Below are positions 17,430 to 25,876 of a DNA stretch of 64,000 nt, piece by piece. Each line of letters starts with the position of its first letter. The stretch's first letter is position 1. The notes below the pieces were generated by a model that saw nothing but the letters and a program-made list of their open reading frames with translations, was not told the DNA's origin and did no database searches. A program made the translations under genes and the position numbers. Origin of the DNA: an uncultured Armatimonadota bacterium (GTDB lineage Bacteria > Armatimonadota > Fimbriimonadia > Fimbriimonadales > Fimbriimonadaceae); NCBI GenBank assembly GCA_903927345.1, contig CAIYMO010000033.1, forward strand, positions 62,001 to 126,000, read 5' to 3'.

Positions 17430-18092
17430 ATGCAGTTCACGCGTTCGCTTCTCTGGCTAGTCCCGTCCTCCATGAGCCTAGCGAGTTGTGCAGGTCCTGG
17501 CTCTCCAACGACAGATATCTGCAGCGCAACCGCATACACTCCGAACTATGTCTCCGATGTCAATTTGAAGCGCTGGGAGTCGGTCCCAATTCGAGTGTTC
17601 TTCCAGACCAACACCACTGTCAGCGGAGTCAACATTGAAAATGAAGCGCGTCAAGGATTTGATGAGTGGGAGTCCGAATTAGGGCAAAATCTCTGGACCG
17701 AGGTGACGTCCGCAGGCAGCGCGAACTTAGTTGTGAAAGTCCAATCTAGTGCCCCCCAGAGCACGCTTGCAGAAACGACCATTTACTTCTTTCAGGGGCA
17801 AAACATCATAACGCGTGCGGAGATGACCATCTACACTTGGCCCTCACTTTCCCTCGCTGGCTATGCAGGCACCTCAAGTCACGAGCTTGGTCATGCCCTG
17901 GGCATCAACGGTCACTCCAGCAGCAACGCCGACATTATGTATTTCAGCGGTAACTCGACCGATCTTCTCACACTTCGAGACCTGAACACCCTGAGAACGG
18001 CCTATTGCGGATTCGGAGTGCTGGCGAAGTCGGCCGCCCCTTTCGCTGGAACTCCACTTGTGTCTGAAAGAATTACCTGTCCTGCAAACTAA
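17430..18092 (+). CDS. Matrixin-like zinc metalloprotease lipoprotein
   Basis: 220 residues. A signal sequence ends in the lipobox LASC (Cys 20). The body is a compact M10-type metalloprotease: VPIRVFFQT strand, then the zinc motif HELGHALGINGH (His 151, Glu 152, His 155, His 162) and Met 170 in ADIMYF as the metzincin Met-turn. No pro-domain cysteine switch is obvious. It should be a membrane-anchored endopeptidase acting outside the cytoplasm; its substrate is unknown. The downstream gene is an exported foldase, which may share a secretion-related role. Confidence 0.88.
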   Translation: MQFTRSLLWLVPSSMSLASCAGPGSPTTDICSATAYTPNYVSDVNLKRWESVPIRVFFQTNTTVSGVNIENEARQGFDEWESELGQNLWTEVTSAGSANLVVKVQSSAPQSTLAETTIYFFQGQNIITRAEMTIYTWPSLSLAGYAGTSSHELGHALGINGHSSSNADIMYFSGNSTDLLTLRDLNTLRTAYCGFGVLAKSAAPFAGTPLVSERITCPAN

Positions 18093-18175
18093 GGCGCCGT
18101 CTCTGGCACGTTTCCTGCCTGATAACTGTTGTATCAATCGGCTGAGCCTGCTTTGAACCTGGCAGGTACCATCAG

Positions 18176-19216
18176 ATGACTAGTAATTTTACGAGGATGA
18201 TGAATTTGAAAAAACAAGAATTGGCGTTTGGAATCATGATCGGTGCCATCGTGACGAGTGGACTCTTTGTCACTTCCGGCTGCAAAGGGAAGACTTCCGA
18301 AGTCATGGCGGTTGTGAATGGAGAGCAAATCACGCGAGAAGACTTTTACTCGTACATGGAGCACAAGCCATCCGTAATGGTTCAGACTCCACAAGGCGCA
18401 GCCACAGCAAACGTTGCGACTCCACTAAACTTCCAATCCCTCAACGATCTTGTTAACCAAAAGCTTCTCGAACAGATGGCGAAGGACGAGGGAGTCTATC
18501 CATCGGATCAAGAAATCAAGAACGAGATTGAGTATCAACAAACCAAGAACCAAGGGTTTGTTAAGTCATTGACGAGCCAGGGGTACACGATGACCGAGAT
18601 TCGTCGCCAGCTCGCACTCGAGCGATGCCGCTATAAGCTCATCACCAAAGGAATCAAGATCAGCTCGGCTCAAGTTGAGAACTACATCAAGAACAATCCG
18701 CAACAGTTCCTAAACCCTAAGACTGTTGACCTCAGCTGGATCGTTGTCAAAGACGAAGCTACTCAGAAGGAAGTCGATTCTGCAATTAAGGGAGGAGAAA
18801 CGTTCTCGATCGTTGCTACTCGCTACAGCATTGCCAAAACTCCAGCCTATCCAAGCCGCCTTTACTCCCAGTTCCCTGATCGACTGAAGCAAGTCGTCGA
18901 TAAGTTGCCCGAAGGCAGCACCAGCGACTGGCTAGTTGATGGAAACAATAAGGTCCGCTTCCGAGTTGAGAAGAAGACTGAGGCATCGAAAGTAGAAGTC
19001 AAGGATTGGATGAAAGTTGAGATCGAGCGAGCGCTCGCAACTCAGAAGGGCTCCGTCGCGGTTGACCTGGATAAGCGCCTGCTTGCCAAGAGAAAGGAAG
19101 CTAATCTGGCAGTCAACACTCCTGGCCTTAAAGAGCAGTTCGATACAATTGCAAAGTCGCTCAAGGAATCTGACGTCAAGACCAATACGGGCACCGCAGC
19201 AACACCTGCTAAGTAG
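18176..19216 (+). CDS. SurA/PrsA-like peptidyl-prolyl isomerase lipoprotein
   Basis: 346 residues. After a short basic start, a hydrophobic segment ends in the lipobox VTSGC (about residue 36), so it is a lipid-anchored foldase for exported proteins. A SurA N-terminal region follows (VMAVVNGEQITREDFY, KLLEQMAKDEGV, paired helices), then a parvulin-like segment (VDLSWIVVKDEATQKEVDSAIKGG and a short LYSQFPDRLKQVVDKLPEG), then a charged tail. The parvulin part lacks several usual active-site residues and may be chaperone only. ATG codons at 18197 and 18200 are possible alternative starts. A strong terminator follows. Confidence 0.85.
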   Translation: MTSNFTRMMNLKKQELAFGIMIGAIVTSGLFVTSGCKGKTSEVMAVVNGEQITREDFYSYMEHKPSVMVQTPQGAATANVATPLNFQSLNDLVNQKLLEQMAKDEGVYPSDQEIKNEIEYQQTKNQGFVKSLTSQGYTMTEIRRQLALERCRYKLITKGIKISSAQVENYIKNNPQQFLNPKTVDLSWIVVKDEATQKEVDSAIKGGETFSIVATRYSIAKTPAYPSRLYSQFPDRLKQVVDKLPEGSTSDWLVDGNNKVRFRVEKKTEASKVEVKDWMKVEIERALATQKGSVAVDLDKRLLAKRKEANLAVNTPGLKEQFDTIAKSLKESDVKTNTGTAATPAK

Positions 19217-19224
19217 GCCAAGAA

Positions 19225-19269
19225 ACAAAAAAGACCGCCTTTGAACAACGTTCAAAGGCGGTCTTTTTG
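19225..19269 (+). terminator. Intrinsic terminator after foldase gene
   Basis: Perfect stem 19231-19246 with 19250-19265, loop AAC, preceded by an A-run and followed by T's; able to work in both directions. Confidence 0.9.
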
Positions 19270-19273
19270 TCGA

Positions 19274-19576
19274 TCAAGCTGCGTGAGAATTAGCACCCAA
19301 GCTGTGGACCAGCATGTTAACGTGCTCAGGCGAAAACTCTTCAGTCTTCACGTACTCTTGAATCGCTGATTCCATTTCTCCGAATGAGGGCGAAGTCCAG
19401 GTTCCCAAAGGGTCGCTGCTTGAATCAAGCTTGGTCAAAGTCAAACGAAGATTGCCACCTTCTGCATATTGCAGACCGTAGCGCACTAGGTCGGGGATCG
19501 AGGTGTAGACACCATTTACTTTGCTGGTGCCGTCGGTGAACACTTGCTCGCTCACCCAATAGAGTCGTCGAAACAT
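19274..19576 (-). CDS. Small conserved-looking protein, unknown
   Basis: 100 residues from ATG 19576; the only earlier in-frame start is TTG 19600. An AGGAG lies 13 bases before the ATG, farther than usual. No signal peptide or membrane segment. The composition is normal for a folded alpha/beta protein, with LYWVSEQVFTDGTSKVNGVY near the start. Family not recognised. It converges on the foldase gene and shares its bidirectional terminator. Confidence 0.6.
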   Translation of the reverse strand: MFRRLYWVSEQVFTDGTSKVNGVYTSIPDLVRYGLQYAEGGNLRLTLTKLDSSSDPLGTWTSPSFGEMESAIQEYVKTEEFSPEHVNMLVHSLGANSHAA

Positions 19577-19759
19577 CGTTGTTTTTAAGCTCCTGGTCAA
19601 TTGAATGACCCGTTCTATTCTGACGCCAAGATTCAGGAAAAGTGCCCGTTTCTAAGCGAATTGGGTTAAGTATCGGTGAAAACACTTCTTTCGGCAGGGT
19701 GAATCGATCAACACCTGCACCATTTCTCACGTTCAATCCTGAGTCAAAATGAAGACGTG

Positions 19760-20167
19760 ATGGAATTCTTTATCCAAGATGAGCAGGCCATGCTCGAGCT
19801 TGGAAATCGGATTTCCAAATCTTTGCACAGAGGCGACCTGGTTCTCTTGGAGGGTCACCTCGGTGCCGGCAAAACAACGCTGGTTCGAGGCATTCTCCAC
19901 GGATTAGGGTGGAAGGAGCCCGTGCGATCACCAACATACAACCTCTTTGCACCGTACGACACAGATCCTCCCGTGCTTCATGCAGACTTCTACCGGATCT
20001 CGGACGCCCAGGGCACTGGCATTGAGGACTACTTCGATAGTCACGTGTGCTTGGTCGAATGGCCAGATGCGCTCAGGAGCCTTGTTGACCTCACCCTCTC
20101 TTCCAAGGTGGAAATCACAACGGAAGGTACCGGACGCCGTGTTCGCCTGAGTAACATCTTGCTATGA
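19760..20167 (+). CDS. tsaE: tRNA threonylcarbamoyladenosine biosynthesis ATPase TsaE
   Basis: 135 residues, typical length. TsaE is the ATPase that drives the TsaB-TsaD-TsaE complex placing t6A at position 37 of ANN-decoding tRNAs. Walker A is GHLGAGKTTL (about residues 33-42), and SPTYNLF plus LHADFYRI are family motifs; VEWPD closes the active site. A GTG at 19757 directly precedes the chosen ATG. The stop overlaps the next gene in an ATGA, so it leads a translationally coupled cluster. Confidence 0.95.
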   Translation: MEFFIQDEQAMLELGNRISKSLHRGDLVLLEGHLGAGKTTLVRGILHGLGWKEPVRSPTYNLFAPYDTDPPVLHADFYRISDAQGTGIEDYFDSHVCLVEWPDALRSLVDLTLSSKVEITTEGTGRRVRLSNILL

Positions 20168-21138
20168 GTCTCCGCGTCGGTCTGATCAGTGCCGCCCATG
20201 TGCACACCCCGAGTTATGCTCACAACTTCTCGGCTAACCCCCGCGCAGAAATTTCGGGATTGTGGGATGACGACGTCAATCGTGGAACCGAATTCGCGGA
20301 CAAGCGCGGTATCCCGTTCTTTAGCGATCTTCAAGAGCTCCTCGATCAATCAGATGCGGTAGCGATCAGCAGCGAAAATACCAAGCACCTTGCCCATATT
20401 GAAGTTGCGGCAAACGCAGGCAAACACATTATCTGCGAAAAGCCGGTTGTCGTCCGACTTGAGGACTTCGACAAAGTTCGAGAAGCTGTTTCCCAAAACA
20501 AGGTCAAGTTCATGACCGCTTTCCCGTGTCGGTTCTCGCCTGCGTATCAGTCGCTTAAACAACGAGTCAACAGCGGAGAGCTCGGCGAAATCAAAGCAAT
20601 CAATGCGACAAACCGTGGTCAATGCCCGGGGATGTGGTTTATCGAACCCGCTCTCAGTGGAGGAGGCGCGATGATCGATCACGTTGTGCACGTCGCGGAT
20701 CTACTTCGTGATCTTCTCGGCGAAGAGCCTTCTCACGTTGAAGGGCAAACAGGTTCCAATATGTACGGAGGTAAAGACTGGGATGACACGGCGATGGTCT
20801 CCCTCGACTACCCAAGCGGAATCTTCGCAACGCTGGACAGCTCTTGGTCACGACCTACTTCATTCCGTACCTGGGGTGATGTCACTCTTAAGGTTGTGGG
20901 CACCAACGGAGTTCTGCACGCTAACCTCTTTGACCAGTCAATCAGTCACTTCAAGAACGGTCGCACCAAGTCTCTCGCCGATCAATCTTATGGGAGTGAT
21001 CTCGACGGGGCGATGATGGGAGCGTTTGTGAATGCTTGTCTTGATGGCGCCGACATTCCCGTCACGCTTGAAGACGGACTTGCCGCTGCCTTGGTATCTC
21101 TTCGCGCATACGAGTCAATCAAGTCCCGGGTCGCGTAG
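20164..21138 (+). CDS. Gfo/Idh/MocA family NAD(P)-dependent oxidoreductase
   Basis: 324 residues. An N-terminal Rossmann domain (about 1-120) carries the family EKP motif in HIICEKPVVV, with the catalytic Lys. The C-terminal alpha/beta domain has SGGGAMIDHVVH, where the His is the usual acid/base. Such enzymes oxidise or reduce sugars and inositols; the substrate here cannot be read from sequence. The start overlaps tsaE by 4 bases. The N-terminal strand is RVGLISAAHVHTPS rather than GxGxxG, a variant of the nucleotide loop seen in some family members. Confidence 0.88.
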   Translation: MSLRVGLISAAHVHTPSYAHNFSANPRAEISGLWDDDVNRGTEFADKRGIPFFSDLQELLDQSDAVAISSENTKHLAHIEVAANAGKHIICEKPVVVRLEDFDKVREAVSQNKVKFMTAFPCRFSPAYQSLKQRVNSGELGEIKAINATNRGQCPGMWFIEPALSGGGAMIDHVVHVADLLRDLLGEEPSHVEGQTGSNMYGGKDWDDTAMVSLDYPSGIFATLDSSWSRPTSFRTWGDVTLKVVGTNGVLHANLFDQSISHFKNGRTKSLADQSYGSDLDGAMMGAFVNACLDGADIPVTLEDGLAAALVSLRAYESIKSRVA

Positions 21139-21148
21139 AACCTAATTC

Positions 21149-22390
21149 ATGACGATCCGCGTTGCGCACGATTTCAATTGCCCCTGGTGCTGGGTTGGGC
21201 TCTTCCAAGCCCAGCGCCTGGAGCGAGAGTTTGGGATCACGGTGGAGTGGGTGGGGTACGAGCTGTTCCCTAAGGACATGGAGTGGGATTACTCGTCTTG
21301 TCCGATCGAGCCACGAAACAAGCCCTCAACCCCCGGCCGATTCGCAATCCACTCCTTCGCAGAAGGAATCGCCATTCCCAAAGTGGATCGCCCTTTTGAA
21401 CAGCGAACCTACAATGCGCATCAGGCCGTTGAATACGCGAAGACCGAAGGCGTAGCAAATGCACTCGTAGAACGCCTCTATCGTGCTCATTGGGAGGAAG
21501 GGAAGGATATTAACACGCTCGAAACACTGAAGTCAGAAGCTGTCGGAATCGTCGCCGACATTCCTGCAATGCTCCAAGCGATCGAAGAAGATCGCTTTGG
21601 CGATCAAGTAACCGATTTCGACCAGCCGGCGCACGAGGCCGGGGTCTACAACCTTCCCACGTTCTTTATTGGGGACCAACGCCTTGCGGAGCAGCCCTAC
21701 CGAAAGATCAAGGCGGCAATGGAGAAGTTGCTACCGCCCGATCCAGCTTCGCTTGTCTACAGAGACTTGGTATTCACGAACCCGCACTCAAGCCGCCCCT
21801 ACCTTTTCATTAATATGGTGAGCACGATCGATGGCAAAATCATTACGGGTGAGCGCGGCGAGCCTGTTGCTGATTTAGGAACGGTCAACGACCACAAGAT
21901 CATGCGGCGGCTAGAACACAAGGCGGACGCCATCATGAGCGGGGGAACCAGTGTTCGCGCAAGTGGAAATTGGAACCCAGAAACAACCATTCGGATCGCG
22001 GTCACCAGATCAGGCGACATGCCCTATGATCGACCATTCTTCACCCAAGGTAAGCCAATCGTGCTTCATCCCGAGGGGAGCAATCCGAATGTGCCCTCTC
22101 AAATCAGAACGATTTCCTTCAGATCCTGGCCGGACGCGCTTGAGAAACTGAAGGCCGAAGGCATTGAGGTCATCAATGTGCTTGGCGGAAGCGACCTGAA
22201 CGCTCAGCTTCTCGAAGCTGAGCTGATTGACGAGCTATTCCTAACGCTAGCGCCCAAGATTAAGCTGGGGGACACCACACCAACATATGCTGGCGGCAAT
22301 CCCCTGCCGCGCGAAAAGGTGCAGGCGTACACCCTCGCGGAATGCCATCAAATCGACGACGAATTATTCCTTAGGTACACCCGACCTTGA
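21149..22390 (+). CDS. Fusion of DsbA/FrnE-like thioredoxin domain and RibD C-terminal reductase
   Basis: 413 residues in one uninterrupted frame. Residues 1-205 are a DsbA-family domain of the FrnE type with the active site C11-P-W-C14, the inserted helical part and the cis-Pro loop GVYNLPTFFIG. Residues about 214-413 are a RibD_C/dihydrofolate-reductase-like domain: YLFINMVSTIDGKI, IMSGGTSVR, INVLGGSDLNAQLLEAELIDELFLTLAPKI is its typical run. RibD_C enzymes reduce riboflavin or pterin-like substrates with NADPH. The union of a dithiol oxidoreductase and an NADPH reductase is unusual. No signal peptide, so cytoplasmic. Its stop overlaps the ABC permease start. Confidence 0.88.
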   Translation: MTIRVAHDFNCPWCWVGLFQAQRLEREFGITVEWVGYELFPKDMEWDYSSCPIEPRNKPSTPGRFAIHSFAEGIAIPKVDRPFEQRTYNAHQAVEYAKTEGVANALVERLYRAHWEEGKDINTLETLKSEAVGIVADIPAMLQAIEEDRFGDQVTDFDQPAHEAGVYNLPTFFIGDQRLAEQPYRKIKAAMEKLLPPDPASLVYRDLVFTNPHSSRPYLFINMVSTIDGKIITGERGEPVADLGTVNDHKIMRRLEHKADAIMSGGTSVRASGNWNPETTIRIAVTRSGDMPYDRPFFTQGKPIVLHPEGSNPNVPSQIRTISFRSWPDALEKLKAEGIEVINVLGGSDLNAQLLEAELIDELFLTLAPKIKLGDTTPTYAGGNPLPREKVQAYTLAECHQIDDELFLRYTRP

Positions 22391-23529
22391 CGAATCCGCT
22401 TGCCCCGACCATGTTTTTGCGGCGCAATGCCGGGAAGACAGTGCCTCTAGTATTGGTGATTACGCTCGCAGTCATGCTGATCCAGAGCATCATTGCGCTG
22501 ATCAATAGCATCCCCCTCAGCATCCGCACGATCTATCGGTACACAGACGCATTCTTGGGAGTATCGCCACGGCTCGATCCGACGATGACTCCCACCTTCG
22601 TTAAGACCCTCACGACGAATCCCCCGGTGGAGATCGAAAAGGTGATCCTCTGTCGCGCGAGTGGTGCACAGGTGAAAAGCATCGTCGGAAAATGGCCCTT
22701 CGCCGTCATGGCGATGGAGCGGGCCGACCTCGACTACTATCTCCAGCGTCAGGGTGCGAAGGGGATCACGGGGAGGTTCCCGAAAGATGGCGCACCCGAA
22801 ATGATCATCAGCGAGTCGGTGGCGCGGAATCTGAACCTAAAGTTGGGCGACACGTTCCTCAAGCCCGACGACAGCGAGAACTTCTCGCGAATGCCCGTCA
22901 AAGTGGTGGGCATCATCAAAGCAGATCGTTGGATGATGCTTAGTAACAAGCAGTACTTCGCCGACACTCAGCCAATCCCGATTGACTTCGCACTGATTTT
23001 CACAAAAGACATCAGTAAGCAAGGTGAATACGACCGTTGGGCAGAAAGGAAAATGAAGGGTGAGTTCGCCCAGCTCTTTGCCTTCCATCAAATTGAGAAG
23101 CAATCGAGCGAAATGTTTGCCGTGCTCTACAAGATCATCAACCTCGTGATTGGCGTCTTGGTCATCGTCATCACTACGATGATGGGCATGTTGATGAACA
23201 TTTACCAAAGCCAAAGGCTTGTCGAATTCGGGCTACTCCAGGCCATCGGATTCACCAAACAACAACTCCTCAAACGGGTTTTGATTGAATCCTTGATTGT
23301 GATTGTCGGTGGCTGGTTTGTGGGATTGGCTGCCGCCCGGGGTGTCCTGCTCATCGCACAAGCCGCCCTGATGACCCCTAACGCCTTCGCTCTTGACGTT
23401 GCCGACCCCATGGCTCTGATGTATACCGTCCCCGTCCCTATAGCGATCCTCATCGTCGCGATTGGCACCATCTGGTTGAGGTTTCGAAACTTTGATCCGG
23501 TCGCAGTGGTTGAAAGGAGGCTCGTTTGA
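22387..23529 (+). CDS. FtsX-family ABC transporter permease (MacB/LolC type)
   Basis: 380 residues from TTG 22387; ATG 22411 is a possible later start. One N-terminal helix (about 15-45), a periplasmic MacB-like domain (about 50-245) with ITGRFPKDGAPEMIISESVARNL, and three C-terminal helices with the FtsX core VEFGLLQAIGFTKQQLLKRVL. Such permeases work with a LolD-type ATPase to move lipids, lipoproteins or peptides, or to transmit mechanical force. The gene overlaps both neighbours, so permease and ATPase are made together. Confidence 0.9.
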   Translation: MTNPLAPTMFLRRNAGKTVPLVLVITLAVMLIQSIIALINSIPLSIRTIYRYTDAFLGVSPRLDPTMTPTFVKTLTTNPPVEIEKVILCRASGAQVKSIVGKWPFAVMAMERADLDYYLQRQGAKGITGRFPKDGAPEMIISESVARNLNLKLGDTFLKPDDSENFSRMPVKVVGIIKADRWMMLSNKQYFADTQPIPIDFALIFTKDISKQGEYDRWAERKMKGEFAQLFAFHQIEKQSSEMFAVLYKIINLVIGVLVIVITTMMGMLMNIYQSQRLVEFGLLQAIGFTKQQLLKRVLIESLIVIVGGWFVGLAAARGVLLIAQAALMTPNAFALDVADPMALMYTVPVPIAILIVAIGTIWLRFRNFDPVAVVERRLV

Positions 23530-24167
23530 TCCAAGCGACCAACGTCTCGCTTGTCTACAACGACCACGAGAAAAAGGTCTTCGCCTGCAATGACGTCACC
23601 CTTGAAGTCAAGCCGGGTGAGTTCCTCGGAATCCTCGGCCCCAGCGGCTCCGGTAAGAGCTCCTTGCTTTACTTGCTGTCTGGGCTTAAAAACCCGTCCA
23701 GCGGAACCATCCACCATCATGGCAAAGACCTCCAAAGCCTGAACGATCAGCAACGTGCTGAACTAAGAAAGAAGCACTTCGGCTTCGTCTTCCAACAGCC
23801 GTTCCTGCTCGGCTACCTCACGGCCCTCGAAAATATTCTCGCTATCTCCCCCGCCTCAAAGCAACGTGCGGAAGACCTCCTCGCCGAACTTGGACTCAGA
23901 GACAAACTCCACCGCCTCCCCCACGAACTCTCCGGCGGCGAACGCCAACGAGTCTGCGTCGCCCGCGCCCTCATTAACCAGCCCGAAGTGATCTTCGCCG
24001 ACGAACCTACCGCCGCCCTAGACCACACCAATGGCGAGCAGGTTGTTCAACTCCTCAACCAACACCGTGGTCAGGGCTCTCTGGTCATGGTCACCCATGA
24101 TCCCACTATGTTAGCAAGTTCGGATCGCGTCGAACGAATGACCGAGGGGACGTTGGTTGGCAGGTGA
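23526..24167 (+). CDS. LolD/MacB-type ABC transporter ATPase
   Basis: 213 residues. Walker A GPSGSGKSS (about residues 38-46), Q-loop in FGFVFQQPFLLG, signature LSGGERQRV, Walker B VIFADEPTAALD and the switch His in VTHDP are all intact. It powers the adjacent FtsX-type permease. TTG 23526 has a strong AAAGGAGG five bases upstream, and overlaps the permease stop by 4 bases. The system lacks an adjacent membrane-fusion protein, so it is not a complete MacAB-type exporter here. Confidence 0.93.
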   Translation: MIQATNVSLVYNDHEKKVFACNDVTLEVKPGEFLGILGPSGSGKSSLLYLLSGLKNPSSGTIHHHGKDLQSLNDQQRAELRKKHFGFVFQQPFLLGYLTALENILAISPASKQRAEDLLAELGLRDKLHRLPHELSGGERQRVCVARALINQPEVIFADEPTAALDHTNGEQVVQLLNQHRGQGSLVMVTHDPTMLASSDRVERMTEGTLVGR

Positions 24168-24855
24168 CTCACCCAGACACAAGACCTCTTCTTTGAAGGC
24201 AGCCGGGATTGTGACCGCCTCGCTGATGTTGTGCCTAGTAACCGCGTGGCGGCTCGCTGGTATTTCCATGAAGGGAATGATCCCTTGTACCCCTGAAAAT
24301 TTGCTGGCGGATCAAAATCCTGGCGACGAAAGGAAAGGGGTAGAGGCCATCCGGCGTGTTCACGCGGCCATCAATCAGTATCGGAGGCTTTCCGGGCGGC
24401 TACCGTCAAGAGAGCAGTACGAGCTTCTTTACCAAAGAAAATGCACCGATGTGCTACTCACGCAGGTTCTGAAACCCGAGGATTTACAACTCGACGACTA
24501 TAGGTTTGCAGAACACCTAAGAACAGGGGACCTCGAATTGACCCCGCCGGTAGTTTATGTCGCTTGGCGGGATAAGAAAGGCAAGTCGAACTTTACGATA
24601 TCCACCAGCATTTACGAACGTTCCCATGCCGCCAAGTGCGCAGACGGTTATAACAAGTATCACTACTCGGGTTATTACTTGTCCACGGATGAGTCCGGGG
24701 AGGTTAAGAAATACAAGGTCAAGGATATGTGGACCGACACCGTTAACGTGAATCTGCTACCAATCGGACCAAAGCCAAAGTGGATGCAAACAATGGAGGA
24801 GTATTGGAATCAAAAATCTTCGCATGCAGGGAATCTTAGAACTTTCGATCCTTGA
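24157..24855 (+). CDS. Membrane-anchored protein of unknown function
   Basis: 232 residues from TTG 24157, overlapping the ABC ATPase by 11 bases, with GAGGGG just upstream. One N-terminal hydrophobic helix (about 14-33), the rest extracytoplasmic and rich in Tyr and Lys. The helix after the membrane segment (VEAIRRVHAAINQYRRLSGRLPS) recalls the long helix of pseudopilins, but no prepilin cleavage motif is present. Four Cys in the exported part could form disulfides. The overlap suggests it works with the ABC transporter, perhaps as a periplasmic partner. Confidence 0.6.
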   Translation: MAGDSPRHKTSSLKAAGIVTASLMLCLVTAWRLAGISMKGMIPCTPENLLADQNPGDERKGVEAIRRVHAAINQYRRLSGRLPSREQYELLYQRKCTDVLLTQVLKPEDLQLDDYRFAEHLRTGDLELTPPVVYVAWRDKKGKSNFTISTSIYERSHAAKCADGYNKYHYSGYYLSTDESGEVKKYKVKDMWTDTVNVNLLPIGPKPKWMQTMEEYWNQKSSHAGNLRTFDP

Positions 24856-25158
24856 CCTTGACCCCGGAACATTTGCTCGAAACTTGTTGTCTAGATGTAT
24901 CGTAAAAACAATTGAGGTATTCTCCTCAATTGCGTCACACGGGCAACCGCGTGGCTTCTGTGGGCCTAAACAATCCACAAAAGGATGAAACTTAGACGAA
25001 GAGATGAGGGGAGACGGGTTGCAAGCTGGTCATGCTCGATGAAGAGACCACACCAAGTTGCACAAGTTTGCTCGATTCGAATCGTCCCATTCTCGTCGGG
25101 TTTCTCGCACAAGAAGGATCTTGTGTCTGCGAAAGGTTAATTATTGAGGACTGTGTGA
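24856..25158. other. 303-base gap with several hairpins before speD
   Basis: No supported gene. It holds a hairpin at 24909-24932 that reads as a terminator on the minus strand, a perfect 12-base palindrome at 25073-25084 (CGATTCGAATCG), and a six-base stem CACAAG/CTTGTG at 25108-25125 close to speD. The last two could be part of a structured speD leader or protein-binding sites. Confidence 0.5.
24901..24932 (-). terminator. Minus-strand intrinsic terminator without an obvious gene
   Basis: Stem 24909-24917 with 24924-24932 (CAATTGAGG/CCTCAATTG), loop of six. On the minus strand it is followed by TTTTTACG; on the plus strand no U-tract follows. No minus-strand gene is upstream in this gap. 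Confidence 0.55.
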
Positions 25159-25779
25159 TTGACAACTATAACTCTTCTTACGCTTAGCGGCCTTTGTTGC
25201 GCCGCCGTCGCCGTTGAGCCAACTCGGCTCGGATTCATGGGCTGGCTTCGAGGCTTTTTCGAGGGCAAGGCTAAGTCTGAACCTGCTCTTACTGCATCAG
25301 CACCCCCACGACTTCGACAAGAAGGCGGATGGACCACGATCGAATGCGACGATATCGAAGCATTTGACGAATGGCTCGACCGTGATTCGGAAGGACTCCC
25401 ATACCGACCAGGCGAAGAGCCTTCGTTGGGCAGCCACCTTCTAATCGAACTCTTTGGATGTGACGGAAAGACCCTCGAAAAAGACGACACCGTCGGTGAC
25501 GCAATGGTCGCTGCCGCAAATGTCTCAGAGGCAACGATCGTTGCTGATTGCTTCAAGGAATTTAAGCCTTACGGAGTGAGCGGTGCGGTCATCATCCAAG
25601 AGTCGCACTACACGATCCACACCTGGCCAGAGCACGGCTACGCAGCTGTTGATCTGTTCTACTGCGGTGGTACCGTCAAGGTCCGCCGAGCTGTCGAACT
25701 CCTCCAAGAGAGATTCCAACCTCAGCGCATCAAGTTCCTCGTCGTCCGACGCGGAAGCCAGAGCGAAGTCGAGCGGTAA
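25159..25779 (+). CDS. speD: S-adenosylmethionine decarboxylase proenzyme with long N-terminal extension
   Basis: 206 residues from TTG 25159, which has GAGGA eight bases upstream; ATG 25237 is an alternative. It makes decarboxylated AdoMet, the aminopropyl donor for spermidine. Self-cleavage in IQESHYTIHTWPE would leave a pyruvoyl group at Ser 149; GSHLLIELFGCD and VDLFYCG (catalytic Cys) are conserved. Bacterial SpeD proteins are usually about 120-140 residues with the serine near position 63, so here about 85 extra residues precede the core: a hydrophobic stretch (about 3-20), GFMGWLRGFFEGKAK, then a linker. No spermidine synthase is adjacent. A terminator follows. Confidence 0.9.
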   Translation: MTTITLLTLSGLCCAAVAVEPTRLGFMGWLRGFFEGKAKSEPALTASAPPRLRQEGGWTTIECDDIEAFDEWLDRDSEGLPYRPGEEPSLGSHLLIELFGCDGKTLEKDDTVGDAMVAAANVSEATIVADCFKEFKPYGVSGAVIIQESHYTIHTWPEHGYAAVDLFYCGGTVKVRRAVELLQERFQPQRIKFLVVRRGSQSEVER

Positions 25780-25796
25780 GATCACTCCCGCTAAGC

Positions 25797-25830
25797 AAAG
25801 ACCAGGACTCAAGAAGTCCTGGTCTTTTTT
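25797..25830 (+). terminator. Intrinsic terminator after speD
   Basis: Stem 25798-25809 with 25815-25826 (AAGACCAGGACT and complement), loop CAAGA, then a run of T's. Confidence 0.9.
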
Positions 25831-25876
25831 GCGTAAGAACCGAGCCACATCCAGGGGTAGCCTGATCCCAATCTGC

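Noticed and set aside
25159-25181. TTGACA at the speD start as a -35 box
   Set aside because: No -10 at 16-18 bases, and the same TTG has a good ribosome site, so it is better read as the start codon.
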